Source of the DNA: Acidobacteriota bacterium
GTDB taxonomy: Bacteria > Acidobacteriota > Polarisedimenticolia > Polarisedimenticolales > Polarisedimenticolaceae
Length of the DNA stretch: 64,000 nt
NCBI GenBank assembly: GCA_029861955.1
Contig: JAOTYK010000009.1
Coordinates: forward strand, 62,001-126,000
Direction of reading: 5' to 3'
The position numbers and the translations under genes are program-made. Shown piece by piece: positions 10,941 through 19,455 of the stretch (positions within the stretch are counted from its first letter, which is position 1; the number at the start of each line of letters is the position of its first letter). Under the pieces are notes generated by a model. That model did no database searches. It saw nothing but the letters and a program-made list of their open reading frames with translations, and was not told the DNA's origin.

Positions 10941-13430
10941 ATGGAAACCCGAGACAACCGTACGACGATCAATATCGAAGAGGAGATGCGTCGCTCGTAT
11001 CTCGACTACGCGATGAGCGTGATCGTCGGACGCGCCCTTCCCGATGTACGTGATGGACTGAAACCGGTTCATCGTCGTGTGCTGTATGCGATGCACGAAA
11101 CCGGCAACACCCATGACAAGCCGTACCGCAAGTCGGCCCGCACCGTCGGCACGGTGATCGGTCGCTTCCACCCCCACGGCGACTCGGCGGTTTACGACAC
11201 GATCGTCCGTCTGGCGCAAGACTTTTCGATGCGTTGCCCGCTCGTCGATGGGCAGGGCAACTTCGGCTCGGTCGATGGCGATCGTCCGGCGGCCATGCGT
11301 TACACCGAGATCCGGCTGCAGAAGCTTGCCGCCGAGCTGTTGCGGGATATCGATAAAGAGACCGTCGAGTTTGTCGAGACCTACGACGGCTCCGAGACCG
11401 AACCGCTGGTCTTGCCGTCGGCGATCCCGAACCTGCTTGTCAACGGCTCGTCCGGCATCGCGGTCGGTATGGCGACCAACATCCCGCCCCACAACCTGGG
11501 CGAGGTGGTCGACGGCATCAAGGCCCTGATCGATAATCCTGAACTATCGCTGGCCGAGCTGATGGAGATCATCCCCGGCCCCGATTTCCCGACCGCCGGG
11601 CAGATCTACGGTACGCAGGGGATCCAACAGGCCTACACGACCGGACGGGGTCGTCTGCGAGTTCGTGGTCGCGCAGAGATCGTCCCGGACCCGCGTCGAA
11701 AAAACCGCGAGGTCATCCTGCTCCACGAGCTTCCCTACCAGGTGAACAAGGCGCAGCTGATCGAAGATATCGCCGGGCTCGTGCGGGACAAGCGGATCGA
11801 AGGGATCAGCGATATTCGCGACGAGTCCAACCGCGAGGGCATCCGTGTCGTCATCGAGTTGAAACGCGACACCGTCGCCATGGTGATGTTGAATCAGCTC
11901 TTCAAGTTCACGAAGCTAGAGACCACCTTCGGCGTGATCAACCTGGCCCTCGTCAACGGTCGCCCTCAGGTCCTCGATCTGAAAACGATGCTGCGGCACT
12001 TCATCGAGTTCCGACGAGAGACGATCGTTCGTCGCACCCAGTTCGAACTGAAGAAGGCCGAGGCCCGGGCCCACATCCTGGAAGGCCTCAAGATCGCCAT
12101 CGACAACCTGGACGAGGTTGTCAGCCTGATCCGCAAGTCGAAGACCCCGCCGGAGGCCAAGGTGGCCTTGATGGAGCGCTTCGAATTCTCCACGATCCAG
12201 GCCCAGGCGATCCTCGACATGCGTTTGCAGCGTCTGACGGGCCTGGAACGTCAGAAGATCATCGACGAGTATGAAGCGGTCCTGAAGCTGATCGCGCGAC
12301 TCCAGCAGATCCTCGCCAGCGGCACGCTGCAGTTCCAGATCGTCGTCGACGAGCTGGACAAGGTCCGGGAGCAGTTTGCCGACGAGCGTCGGACCGAGAT
12401 TGTCCCCCGCGATGACGAGATCACCCTCGAGGATCTGATCGAGGAAGAGGACGTCGTGATCACGGTGACCCACAGCGGGTTCATCAAACGGACGGCGCTG
12501 ACGACGTATCAGGCCCAGCGTCGTGGCGGCAAGGGTCGTATCGGCATGACGACCCGGGACGAGGATGCGGTTCGAGAACTCTTCGTCGCGTCGACCCACG
12601 ACTTCATCCTGGCGTTCACCAGCTTCGGTCGGGTCCACTGGCTGAAGGTCCACGAGATCCCGCAGGTCCAGTCTGCCGGCAAGGGCAAGGCGGTCGTCAA
12701 CCTGATTCAGCTACAGCCGGAGGAAAAGGTTGCGGCACTGCTCTCGACACGAGAGTTCGACGAGGATCGGTTCGTCGTGTTTGCGACCCGCAACGGTTAC
12801 GTCAAGAAGACACCGCTGTCCGCATTCAGTCGTCGACGCGCGGCGGGGATCATCGCGCTGACCATCGAGGACGACGACGCCCTCTTCGCGGCCGACCTCT
12901 CGACGGGCGACCTGGAGATCTTCATGGCCACCGCCGGTGGCAAGTCGATTCGCTTTAAAGAGACCGACGTGCGACCGATGGGTCGCTCGGCCCGTGGCGT
13001 CATCGGGATTCGCCTGGCCAAAGGCGATCGGGTGGTGGCGGCAGAGGTTCTGTCGGGTCGGGCGGACATCCTCTCGGTCTCGGAGAACGGCTACGGCAAG
13101 CGCTCACCAGTCGAGGACTATCGACTCCAGAGCCGCGGGGGCTCCGGCATCATCAACATGCGGGCTTCCGATCGGAACGGGAAGATCGTGGCGGCGATGG
13201 CCGTATGCGATAGCGACGAGACGTTGGCCATCACGGCCCGCGGCAAGCTGATTCGGACCAGCGTCGACGGCATCAGTCGGATGGGACGCAACACCCAGGG
13301 TGTGCGTGTCGTCGCGACCAACGACGACGACAAGGTCGTCTCGGCCATTCGAACGGCCGAGTCCGACGCGGTCGCGGATCCCGATGCCGACACGGCCACT
13401 CAAGAACCCAACGAAGAGGGCGCGGAATGA
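10941..13430 (+). CDS. gyrA: DNA gyrase subunit A
   Basis: 829-residue GyrA. The breakage-reunion domain carries the catalytic Tyr121 in AMRYTEIRL. The quinolone-determining region reads HGDSAVYD with Ser82 and Asp86, the quinolone-sensitive residue types. The C-terminal beta-pinwheel holds the GyrA box QRRGGKG (526-532), which distinguishes gyrase A from ParC. The tail is acidic ([15 protein letters not shown]). Its last four bases overlap the next start codon (ATGA at 13427), coupling gyrase to a carboxylase operon. Confidence 0.97.
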   Translation: METRDNRTTINIEEEMRRSYLDYAMSVIVGRALPDVRDGLKPVHRRVLYAMHETGNTHDKPYRKSARTVGTVIGRFHPHGDSAVYDTIVRLAQDFSMRCPLVDGQGNFGSVDGDRPAAMRYTEIRLQKLAAELLRDIDKETVEFVETYDGSETEPLVLPSAIPNLLVNGSSGIAVGMATNIPPHNLGEVVDGIKALIDNPELSLAELMEIIPGPDFPTAGQIYGTQGIQQAYTTGRGRLRVRGRAEIVPDPRRKNREVILLHELPYQVNKAQLIEDIAGLVRDKRIEGISDIRDESNREGIRVVIELKRDTVAMVMLNQLFKFTKLETTFGVINLALVNGRPQVLDLKTMLRHFIEFRRETIVRRTQFELKKAEARAHILEGLKIAIDNLDEVVSLIRKSKTPPEAKVALMERFEFSTIQAQAILDMRLQRLTGLERQKIIDEYEAVLKLIARLQQILASGTLQFQIVVDELDKVREQFADERRTEIVPRDDEITLEDLIEEEDVVITVTHSGFIKRTALTTYQAQRRGGKGRIGMTTRDEDAVRELFVASTHDFILAFTSFGRVHWLKVHEIPQVQSAGKGKAVVNLIQLQPEEKVAALLSTREFDEDRFVVFATRNGYVKKTPLSAFSRRRAAGIIALTIEDDDALFAADLSTGDLEIFMATAGGKSIRFKETDVRPMGRSARGVIGIRLAKGDRVVAAEVLSGRADILSVSENGYGKRSPVEDYRLQSRGGSGIINMRASDRNGKIVAAMAVCDSDETLAITARGKLIRTSVDGISRMGRNTQGVRVVATNDDDKVVSAIRTAESDAVADPDADTATQEPNEEGAE

Positions 13431-14983
13431 GCGACGCCCCCAGTCGTCTGGACGTGATGCGTCAACGCTACGCCGAGGCGCGTCTGGGCGGTGGCGAAGA
13501 GCGGATCCAGAAGCAACACGACGCCGGAAAGTTAACCGCCCGCGAGCGGATCGACGTGCTGCTGGATCCCGGTTCGTTCCAGGAGTTCGATGCGTTGGTG
13601 GTTCACCGCAACAACGACTTCGGCATGGCCGACAAACGGATCCCCGGTGACGGGGTCGTCACGGGCCACGGTCGGGTCGATGGGCGACCTGTGTTTGTCT
13701 TCGCCCAGGACTTCACCGTTTTCGGGGGGTCCCTCTCCGAGACCTTTGCCGCGAAGATCTGCAAGATGATGGACATGGCGATGAAGGTCGGGGCGCCGGT
13801 GGTCGGTCTTAACGACTCCGGTGGAGCGCGTATCCAGGAGGGCGTTGTCTCGCTGGCGGGGTATGCCGACATCTTCCTGCGCAACACGCTGGCCTCGGGT
13901 GTGGTGCCGCAGATCTCCGCGATCCTGGGTCCCTGCGCCGGGGGTGCCGTCTACTCGCCGGCGATCACCGACTTCACCGTGATGGCCCGCGACACCTCGT
14001 ACATGTTCATCACCGGCCCCGACGTGATCAAGGAAGTGACTCACGAAGAGGTCAGCAAGGAAGAGCTGGGCGGCGCCTCGACCCACAGCACCGTTTCCGG
14101 CGTGGCTCATTTTGCCGCCCAGGATGATCGAGATGCCATCGGGCTGATCCGCGATCTACTGAGCTATCTCCCCTCCAACAACATGGAAGATCCACCGATC
14201 AAACCGACGGAGGATCCCGACGACCGTGCCGAGGAATCCCTCAACAGCCTCATCCCCGAGAATCCCAATCAGCCGTACGACATCAAGAAGGTGATTCGTG
14301 CCGTCGTCGATGACGGCGAGTTCCTCGAGGTCCACGAGCACTACGCCGGGAACATCGTCGTCGGTCTCGCCCATCTGGGTGGACGATCGGTCGGGATCGT
14401 GGCCAACCAGCCGGCGGTGTTGGCAGGCGTTCTCGATATCAAGGCCTCGATCAAGGGTGCGCGCTTCGTCCGCTTCTGCGACTGCTTCAATATCCCGCTG
14501 GTGGTGTTCGAAGATGTCCCCGGGTTTCTCCCGGGAACCGCCCAGGAGTGGAATGGGATCATCCTCCACGGCGCGAAGCTTCTCTACGCGTTTGCCGAGG
14601 CGACCGTCCCCAAGATGACTGTCATCACCCGCAAGGCCTATGGCGGCGCCTACTGCGTCATGGCCTCCAAACATATCCGCACCGATCTCAATCTGGCGTG
14701 GCCCGGTGCCGAGATCGCGGTCATGGGCTCCGACGGTGCCGTCAACATCATCTATCGTCGCGATCTGAAGGCCGCCGGCGAGAAGGCCGCCGAGCTTCGC
14801 CAGGAGAAGGTCGACGAGTACCGCGAGAAGTTCGCCAACCCCTATGTCGCCGCCGAGCATGGCTACGTCGACGGCGTCCTCGAACCGGCGCAGACCCGAC
14901 CCAAACTGATCACCGCCTTACGCCTGCTGAAGAACAAGCGCGACACCAACCCCACCAAGAAGCACGGCAACATTCCGCTCTAA
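13427..14983 (+). CDS. pccB: Acyl-CoA carboxylase carboxyltransferase subunit (propionyl-CoA carboxylase beta type)
   Basis: 518-residue biotin-dependent carboxyltransferase that moves CO2 from carboxybiotin to an acyl-CoA. It has both crotonase-like halves, including [60 protein letters not shown] and [18 protein letters not shown]. The sequence most resembles PccB / methylmalonyl-CoA decarboxylase alpha subunits. Exact substrate (propionyl-, acetyl- or other acyl-CoA) cannot be fixed from sequence alone. Starts inside the gyrA stop; followed by biotin carboxylase and biotin carrier genes. Confidence 0.92.
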   Translation: MSDAPSRLDVMRQRYAEARLGGGEERIQKQHDAGKLTARERIDVLLDPGSFQEFDALVVHRNNDFGMADKRIPGDGVVTGHGRVDGRPVFVFAQDFTVFGGSLSETFAAKICKMMDMAMKVGAPVVGLNDSGGARIQEGVVSLAGYADIFLRNTLASGVVPQISAILGPCAGGAVYSPAITDFTVMARDTSYMFITGPDVIKEVTHEEVSKEELGGASTHSTVSGVAHFAAQDDRDAIGLIRDLLSYLPSNNMEDPPIKPTEDPDDRAEESLNSLIPENPNQPYDIKKVIRAVVDDGEFLEVHEHYAGNIVVGLAHLGGRSVGIVANQPAVLAGVLDIKASIKGARFVRFCDCFNIPLVVFEDVPGFLPGTAQEWNGIILHGAKLLYAFAEATVPKMTVITRKAYGGAYCVMASKHIRTDLNLAWPGAEIAVMGSDGAVNIIYRRDLKAAGEKAAELRQEKVDEYREKFANPYVAAEHGYVDGVLEPAQTRPKLITALRLLKNKRDTNPTKKHGNIPL

Positions 14984-14985
14984 AA

Positions 14986-15059
14986 GGGGACAGATTTATT
15001 TTTTGCTTTCCTTTCCTCGGGGCGAGCCGGAAGAGAAATTGAAAAATAGATCTGTCCCC
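14986..15059. repeat. Imperfect inverted repeat with GGGGACAGAT ends (REP/REPIN-like)
   Basis: Between pccB and the biotin carboxylase gene. The left arm at 14986-15004 begins GGGGACAGATTTATTTTT. The right arm at 15042-15059 is AAAAATAGATCTGTCCCC, complementary over 18 bases with one mismatch. The centre holds a small CTCGGGGCGAG hairpin (15016-15026). AT-rich arms ending in GGGGACAGAT look foreign to the surrounding GC-rich genes. They resemble the termini I recall from REP-like elements mobilised by IS200-like (TnpA-REP) transposases. No transposase gene is nearby. It could also act as an RNA hairpin between the two cistrons. Confidence 0.6.
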
Positions 15060-15074
15060 ATTACGTAGGACCCC

Positions 15075-16628
15075 ATGAGCAAACGGAAAGCGAGACGCCC
15101 AGGAGCGGCAGCCGTCGGTGAGCCGCCCTTCAAGAAGGTATTGATCGCTAACCGCGGCGAGATCGCGGTGAGGATCATTCGCGGACTCCACGAGTTGGGA
15201 ATCCGAAGTGTCGCGGTCTACTCCGAGGCCGACCGCACCGCCCTCCATGTCCGCTTCGCCCACGAGGCTTACCTACTGGGTCCCGCCGCACCGGCGGAGT
15301 CCTACCTCAACATCCGACGGATCATCGAAGTGGCGAAGGAAGCCGACGTCGATGCCATCCACCCGGGCTATGGATTTCTCTCGGAGAACGCCGATTTTGC
15401 GCGGGCCTGTCGTGACGCCGGGATCGTCTTCGTGGGTCCGCCTCCCGAAGCGATGGAAGCGTTGGGCGACAAGATTCGAGCTCGAGAGCTGATGACCGAA
15501 GCCGGCGTCCCGGTGGTCCCCGGTACGCCACCGCTCTCCGAAGACCTCGATGAAGTTCGCACGCTGGCCAACGAGATCGGCTACCCGATCCTGCTGAAGG
15601 CCGCCGCCGGCGGCGGTGGCAAGGGCATGCGTATCGTCAACAGCGAAGACGAGCTGCCGTCGTTGTTGGCCCAGGCCCGCGGCGAGGCCGGTTCGTCCTT
15701 CGGCAACGACACGGTGTTCATGGAGAAGTTCGTCGAGCGTCCACGCCATATCGAGTTCCAGATCCTGGCCGACACCCATGGCAACTTCATCCATCTCGGC
15801 GAGCGTGAGTGCTCGATCCAGCGCCGGCATCAAAAACTGATCGAGGAATCGCCGGCCATCGTGATGGACGAGGCCACCCGGAAAGAGGTGGGGGAGCTGG
15901 CCATCCGGGCCTGTCGTGCCGCCGGTTATCACAGCGCGGGTACCGTCGAGTTTCTCAGGGGCGAGGACGGCAGCTTCTACTTCATGGAAGTCAACGCGAG
16001 ACTCCAGGTCGAGCACCCGGTGACCGAGATGGTGACCGGGCAGGATCTCGTCAAGCTGATGATCGCGGTGGCCGCCGGGGAGAAGCTCCCGTTGCAACAG
16101 GACGACATCCGGATGGCAGGTCATGCCATCGAGTGTCGGATCATCGCCGAGGATGCGCGCCGCAATTTCATCCCCTCACCCGGGACGATCAGGGGGCTTC
16201 GAGCGCCCGGCGGTCCGGGCGTCCGTTTCGACGACGGTACCTACGCGGGATACACGGTGCCCGTACACTACGACCCGATGATCGGGAAGTTGATCGTGTG
16301 GGGCCAGGATCGTACCGAGGCGATTTCACGCATGGTGCGAGCGCTGGATGAGCTGCGGATCGATGGCTTGACCACGTCCATCAGCTTTCACAAACAGGTG
16401 ATGCAGGACGCGGCGTTCATCGACGGCGATCTTCACACCGGGTTCCTGGAACAGCATCCACACCTTCTGGAGTCTGCCGTCAATCCGTGGCTGGACGAGG
16501 TCGCTATCGTCGCGGCGGCGATCGTCCATCTGCGACAGGTGGAGTCGACATCGGCACAAGCCACCGCGGCCAACACCGATGGCGTCTCGGCGTGGCGCTG
16601 GCCCCAGGCGAAGGGATGGCGACGATGA
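15075..16628 (+). CDS. accC: Biotin carboxylase subunit of acyl-CoA carboxylase
   Basis: 517-residue biotin carboxylase that uses ATP and bicarbonate to carboxylate biotin. The N-terminal fold starts FKKVLIANRGEIAVRIIRG (about 19-37). The ATP-grasp Gly-rich loop KAAAGGGGKGMR begins at Lys175. The active-site strip FMEVNARLQVEHPVTEM is near 303-320. After about residue 460 a tail (to WRWPQAKGWRR) resembles the connector that follows the BC domain in single-chain propionyl-CoA carboxylase alpha subunits. The stop overlaps the start of the biotin carrier gene, in a different frame. Could be named pccA N-terminal part. Confidence 0.93.
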   Translation: MSKRKARRPGAAAVGEPPFKKVLIANRGEIAVRIIRGLHELGIRSVAVYSEADRTALHVRFAHEAYLLGPAAPAESYLNIRRIIEVAKEADVDAIHPGYGFLSENADFARACRDAGIVFVGPPPEAMEALGDKIRARELMTEAGVPVVPGTPPLSEDLDEVRTLANEIGYPILLKAAAGGGGKGMRIVNSEDELPSLLAQARGEAGSSFGNDTVFMEKFVERPRHIEFQILADTHGNFIHLGERECSIQRRHQKLIEESPAIVMDEATRKEVGELAIRACRAAGYHSAGTVEFLRGEDGSFYFMEVNARLQVEHPVTEMVTGQDLVKLMIAVAAGEKLPLQQDDIRMAGHAIECRIIAEDARRNFIPSPGTIRGLRAPGGPGVRFDDGTYAGYTVPVHYDPMIGKLIVWGQDRTEAISRMVRALDELRIDGLTTSISFHKQVMQDAAFIDGDLHTGFLEQHPHLLESAVNPWLDEVAIVAAAIVHLRQVESTSAQATAANTDGVSAWRWPQAKGWRR

Positions 16629-17116
16629 AGATCAAGGCCCAGGTCGGCGACCATCTCCACGAGGTGGATATCGCCCGCGAGAACGGTAAGTATCGGGTTG
16701 ACGTGGAAGGCACCGTCCTGCTTGTCGACGCGCAGCCACTGGAAGCGGACTTCTACACCATCGTCACCGAAGGTCGTTCGTACGAGGTCTCCGTCGAGGC
16801 CCGGGACGACGCCTACCTCGTGCGACACGGTGCCGACGAGAAGACCGTGCGTTTCGCCGATCCCTCTCGCGCCGGACGCGAGGCCAAGTTCGGCACTGAC
16901 GGTCCGCAGAAGTTGCTCAGTCAGATGCCCGGCAAGGTCGTTCGGGTGCTCGTGGGCGTCGGTGACCAGGTCGAAGCCGAGCAGGGCATCCTCGTCATCG
17001 AGGCGATGAAAATGGAGAACGAGATCGTCGCCCCCAGGGCAGGCACGATCACCACCATCGATGTCGAACCGGGTCAGGCCGTCGAGACCGGCACCCTACT
17101 CGCGATCATCGAGTAG
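16625..17116 (+). CDS. Biotin carboxyl carrier subunit of acyl-CoA carboxylase
   Basis: 163-residue carrier. Residues about 1-85 are a beta-rich region like the BT/linker part of propionyl-CoA carboxylase alpha. Residues about 92-163 are the biotinyl domain with EAMKMENEIVAP, in which Lys129 should be biotinylated. The ATG at 16625 overlaps the accC stop (ATGA) and has AAGGG nine bases upstream; an ATG at 16616 is possible. Together with the two upstream genes it completes a three-part acyl-CoA carboxylase. Confidence 0.9.
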   Translation: MKIKAQVGDHLHEVDIARENGKYRVDVEGTVLLVDAQPLEADFYTIVTEGRSYEVSVEARDDAYLVRHGADEKTVRFADPSRAGREAKFGTDGPQKLLSQMPGKVVRVLVGVGDQVEAEQGILVIEAMKMENEIVAPRAGTITTIDVEPGQAVETGTLLAIIE

Positions 17117-17133
17117 GACCGCCGGAGGACTCG

Positions 17134-17874
17134 ATGGACAACAAACGACGATTCTATCCGGAAGTCAGGTTCGGCGGTTTCACCGACATCGACGGCACGG
17201 TGGCGTTCTACAACAGAATCCATGCGTTGCTGGACCCGGCGATGGTCGTCCTGGATGTCGGCTGTGGTCGGGGAGCCTTCGACGAGGACGACGTACCGCT
17301 TCGGCGAGATCTCAGGATCCTCAAGGGTAAGGTCTCCCGAGTGGTTGGGATTGATGTCGACCCGGACGCCAGCGACAACCCATTCCTGGACGACTTCCGT
17401 CTGATCGAGGGCGCGACCTGGCCGGTCGAAAGCGACTCCATCGATCTCATCGTCTGCGACTACGTTCTGGAGCACATCCCCGATCCGGGACAGCTGTTCG
17501 GAGAAGTCCGGCGAGTTCTGAAGGACGGCGGGTATCTGTGTATCCGAACGTCGAATCGCTGGAGCTATATCGCCATCGCGGCGCGACTGATCCCCAACCG
17601 TTACCACTCGAAGGTCACGTCCACCGTCCAGGAAGACCGGAAGGAAGAGGACGTATTCCCGACCGTCTACCGCTGCAACACCCGGGGAAAGCTACGCAAG
17701 CTGATGACGAGTGTCGGATTCGAGTGTGTCGTGTATGGCTACGAGTCCGAGCCGTCGTATCTGGCGTTCTCGACGATCGCTTACTTCTTCGGTGTCATCC
17801 ACCAGCGACTGGCACCGGCGTTCATCCGACCGTCGCTGGTGGCATTCGGGAAGATCACGAAGTCCGCCGACTGA
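17134..17874 (+). CDS. Class I SAM-dependent methyltransferase
   Basis: 246-residue methyltransferase with SAM motif I VVLDVGCGRGAF (about 38-49), the acidic motif II region RVVGIDVDPDA, motif IV-like IDLIVCDYVLEHIPDPG and EVRRVLKDGGYLCIRT. The type resembles ubiquinone/menaquinone or glycan-modifying methyltransferases (Methyltransf_11 group). Substrate unknown. It begins 18 bases after the biotin carrier gene and may share its transcript. A hydrophobic C-terminal stretch (about 208-240) may contact the membrane. Confidence 0.82.
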   Translation: MDNKRRFYPEVRFGGFTDIDGTVAFYNRIHALLDPAMVVLDVGCGRGAFDEDDVPLRRDLRILKGKVSRVVGIDVDPDASDNPFLDDFRLIEGATWPVESDSIDLIVCDYVLEHIPDPGQLFGEVRRVLKDGGYLCIRTSNRWSYIAIAARLIPNRYHSKVTSTVQEDRKEEDVFPTVYRCNTRGKLRKLMTSVGFECVVYGYESEPSYLAFSTIAYFFGVIHQRLAPAFIRPSLVAFGKITKSAD

Positions 17875-17904
17875 TCGCCATCATCGAATAGAGGAGAAGC
17901 CAGG

Positions 17905-18513
17905 GTGACACGCCGTCGCGACCGCTTGCAGGACCTGCTGAAGGAAGTTCGTGCGTGTCGCATCTGCAAGGGTCTCCCGCTGGGTCCGCGACCGATCCTC
18001 GAAGCCGGAAAGACCGCCGGCGCCCTGATCATCGGTCAGGCCCCGGGCACCCGAGTCCACGAGACCGGCATCCCCTGGAACGATCCCAGCGGAGATCGAC
18101 TGCGAGAGTGGCTGCAGATTGATCGCGAGGCGTTCTACGACCCGCGTCGCTACGCCATCGTCCCGATGGGGTTCTGTTACCCCGGCAAGGGAAAATCCGG
18201 TGACCTGCCTCCGCGGGAGGAGTGTGCCCCGCAGTGGCACGAGCGCATTCTGGCGGAGTTACCGCAGGTGGGCCTCAAGCTGCTGATCGGTCGCTACGCG
18301 CAGAGCTACTACCTTGCAGAGACGCAGAAGAAGACGTTGACCGAGACGGTTCGAAATTGGCGGGATCACCCGAAGGATGTTGTCGCGCTGCCCCACCCGA
18401 GTCCGCGGAACAACCTCTGGCTGCGACGAAACCCGTGGTTCGAAACGGAGGTGCTACCCCTTCTTCGAAGACGTCACAGGGCCTGTTTACGGAAGAGTCG
18501 CGAGACCGGATAG
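17905..18513 (+). CDS. Uracil-DNA glycosylase superfamily protein, Fe-S type
   Basis: 202-residue protein of the uracil-DNA glycosylase fold. Motif A reads IIGQAPGTRVHETGIPW (about 43-59) and the C-terminal motif is PHPSPRNN (about 163-170). Four cysteines, CRIC near 17-20 and a pair spaced 15 residues apart near 93-109, match the arrangement that holds a 4Fe-4S cluster in thermostable-type UDGs. Start is GTG at 17905 behind GAGGAG. Likely excises uracil or a related base, but sub-family and substrate are not certain. Its 3' end overlaps the convergent downstream gene by 40 bases. Confidence 0.78.
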   Translation: MTRRRDRLQDLLKEVRACRICKGLPLGPRPILEAGKTAGALIIGQAPGTRVHETGIPWNDPSGDRLREWLQIDREAFYDPRRYAIVPMGFCYPGKGKSGDLPPREECAPQWHERILAELPQVGLKLLIGRYAQSYYLAETQKKTLTETVRNWRDHPKDVVALPHPSPRNNLWLRRNPWFETEVLPLLRRRHRACLRKSRETG

Positions 18514-19289
18514 AACAGACGCCCCAGCAGACTCTCGGGATAACTCTCCTGCCCGGCAAAACCGAACTGCACCGGCCGCTCCTGATCGTCGGGCCAGTAG
18601 ACGGTTCCGAAGAGCCAGTCCCAGACGCTGAGAACCTGGCCGAAGTTCTGGCCGCCCTTGCCGTGAAGTTCGACGTCGTGATGCCACACATGCATCTTCG
18701 GGGAGTTCAGCACGTAACGCAGTGGGCCCCACGAGATCGGTAAGTTGGCGTGATTGATATCCAACATCAGCGTCCACAACACACCGATCGCCAACATCAC
18801 CCGCCAATCGACACCGAGCACCACCAGCGGAAGATAGGACAGGGTCTTGTAGACAATGATCTCGCCCCAATGAAAACGGAAGTTCCCGATCCAGTCCAGC
18901 TGCCGCAAGCTGTGATGAAGTTTGTGTAGTTCCCAGAGCCACGGCACGTTGTGCAGGAGCCGATGGATGTTCCACTCGACGAAGTCCTTGACCACCAGCA
19001 GCGTGATGAACTGGAGCCACAACGGCCACCCCGAGACGAGCTGTAGCGATTCCGGCAGGGGCCACCCGAGCGCCAGCAACGCGTCGTGCCAGGCCAGGAA
19101 GAGTCGCCCCGTGAAAATGGCGAAAATCATTCCCAGGTAGTGGCCGTTGAAGACCAGCCAGAACAGATCCTGAAACAGTCCCGGCCGTAGCAGCGTCTGC
19201 TCGCGCCGCCAGGGCACGATCCGTTCCAGCAGCAGACAGAACAGCGAGGTCCCGATGAGCCAGACGTAGTACTGCGCGTAGATCGGCAT
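18474..19289 (-). CDS. Sterol desaturase / fatty acid hydroxylase family membrane protein
   Basis: 271-residue integral membrane di-iron enzyme. The eight-His signature is complete: HRLLH, HKLHH and HVWHH, between hydrophobic segments around residues 5-20, 45-65, 88-105 and 140-165. Family members hydroxylate or desaturate lipids in the membrane; the actual lipid here cannot be told. Monocistronic on the minus strand, tail to tail with and overlapping the glycosylase gene. A 166-base gap separates its start from the next divergent gene. Confidence 0.87.
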   Translation of the reverse strand: MPIYAQYYVWLIGTSLFCLLLERIVPWRREQTLLRPGLFQDLFWLVFNGHYLGMIFAIFTGRLFLAWHDALLALGWPLPESLQLVSGWPLWLQFITLLVVKDFVEWNIHRLLHNVPWLWELHKLHHSLRQLDWIGNFRFHWGEIIVYKTLSYLPLVVLGVDWRVMLAIGVLWTLMLDINHANLPISWGPLRYVLNSPKMHVWHHDVELHGKGGQNFGQVLSVWDWLFGTVYWPDDQERPVQFGFAGQESYPESLLGRLFYPVSRLFRKQAL

Positions 19290-19455
19290 GGGTCAGGAGT
19301 ATCCGAGATCCGCAGGATTGCTTCAAGTTCCCTCGATTTCCGGTTTTCCGCGCCCCCCACCCAGCAAATGCGGGTCGCCACACGGGAGAGTGTGTATATA
19401 GAAGGCCACGGGGGGGGACTCCCCAGATAGACAGTTCACGGGTCAGGAATTTGAC

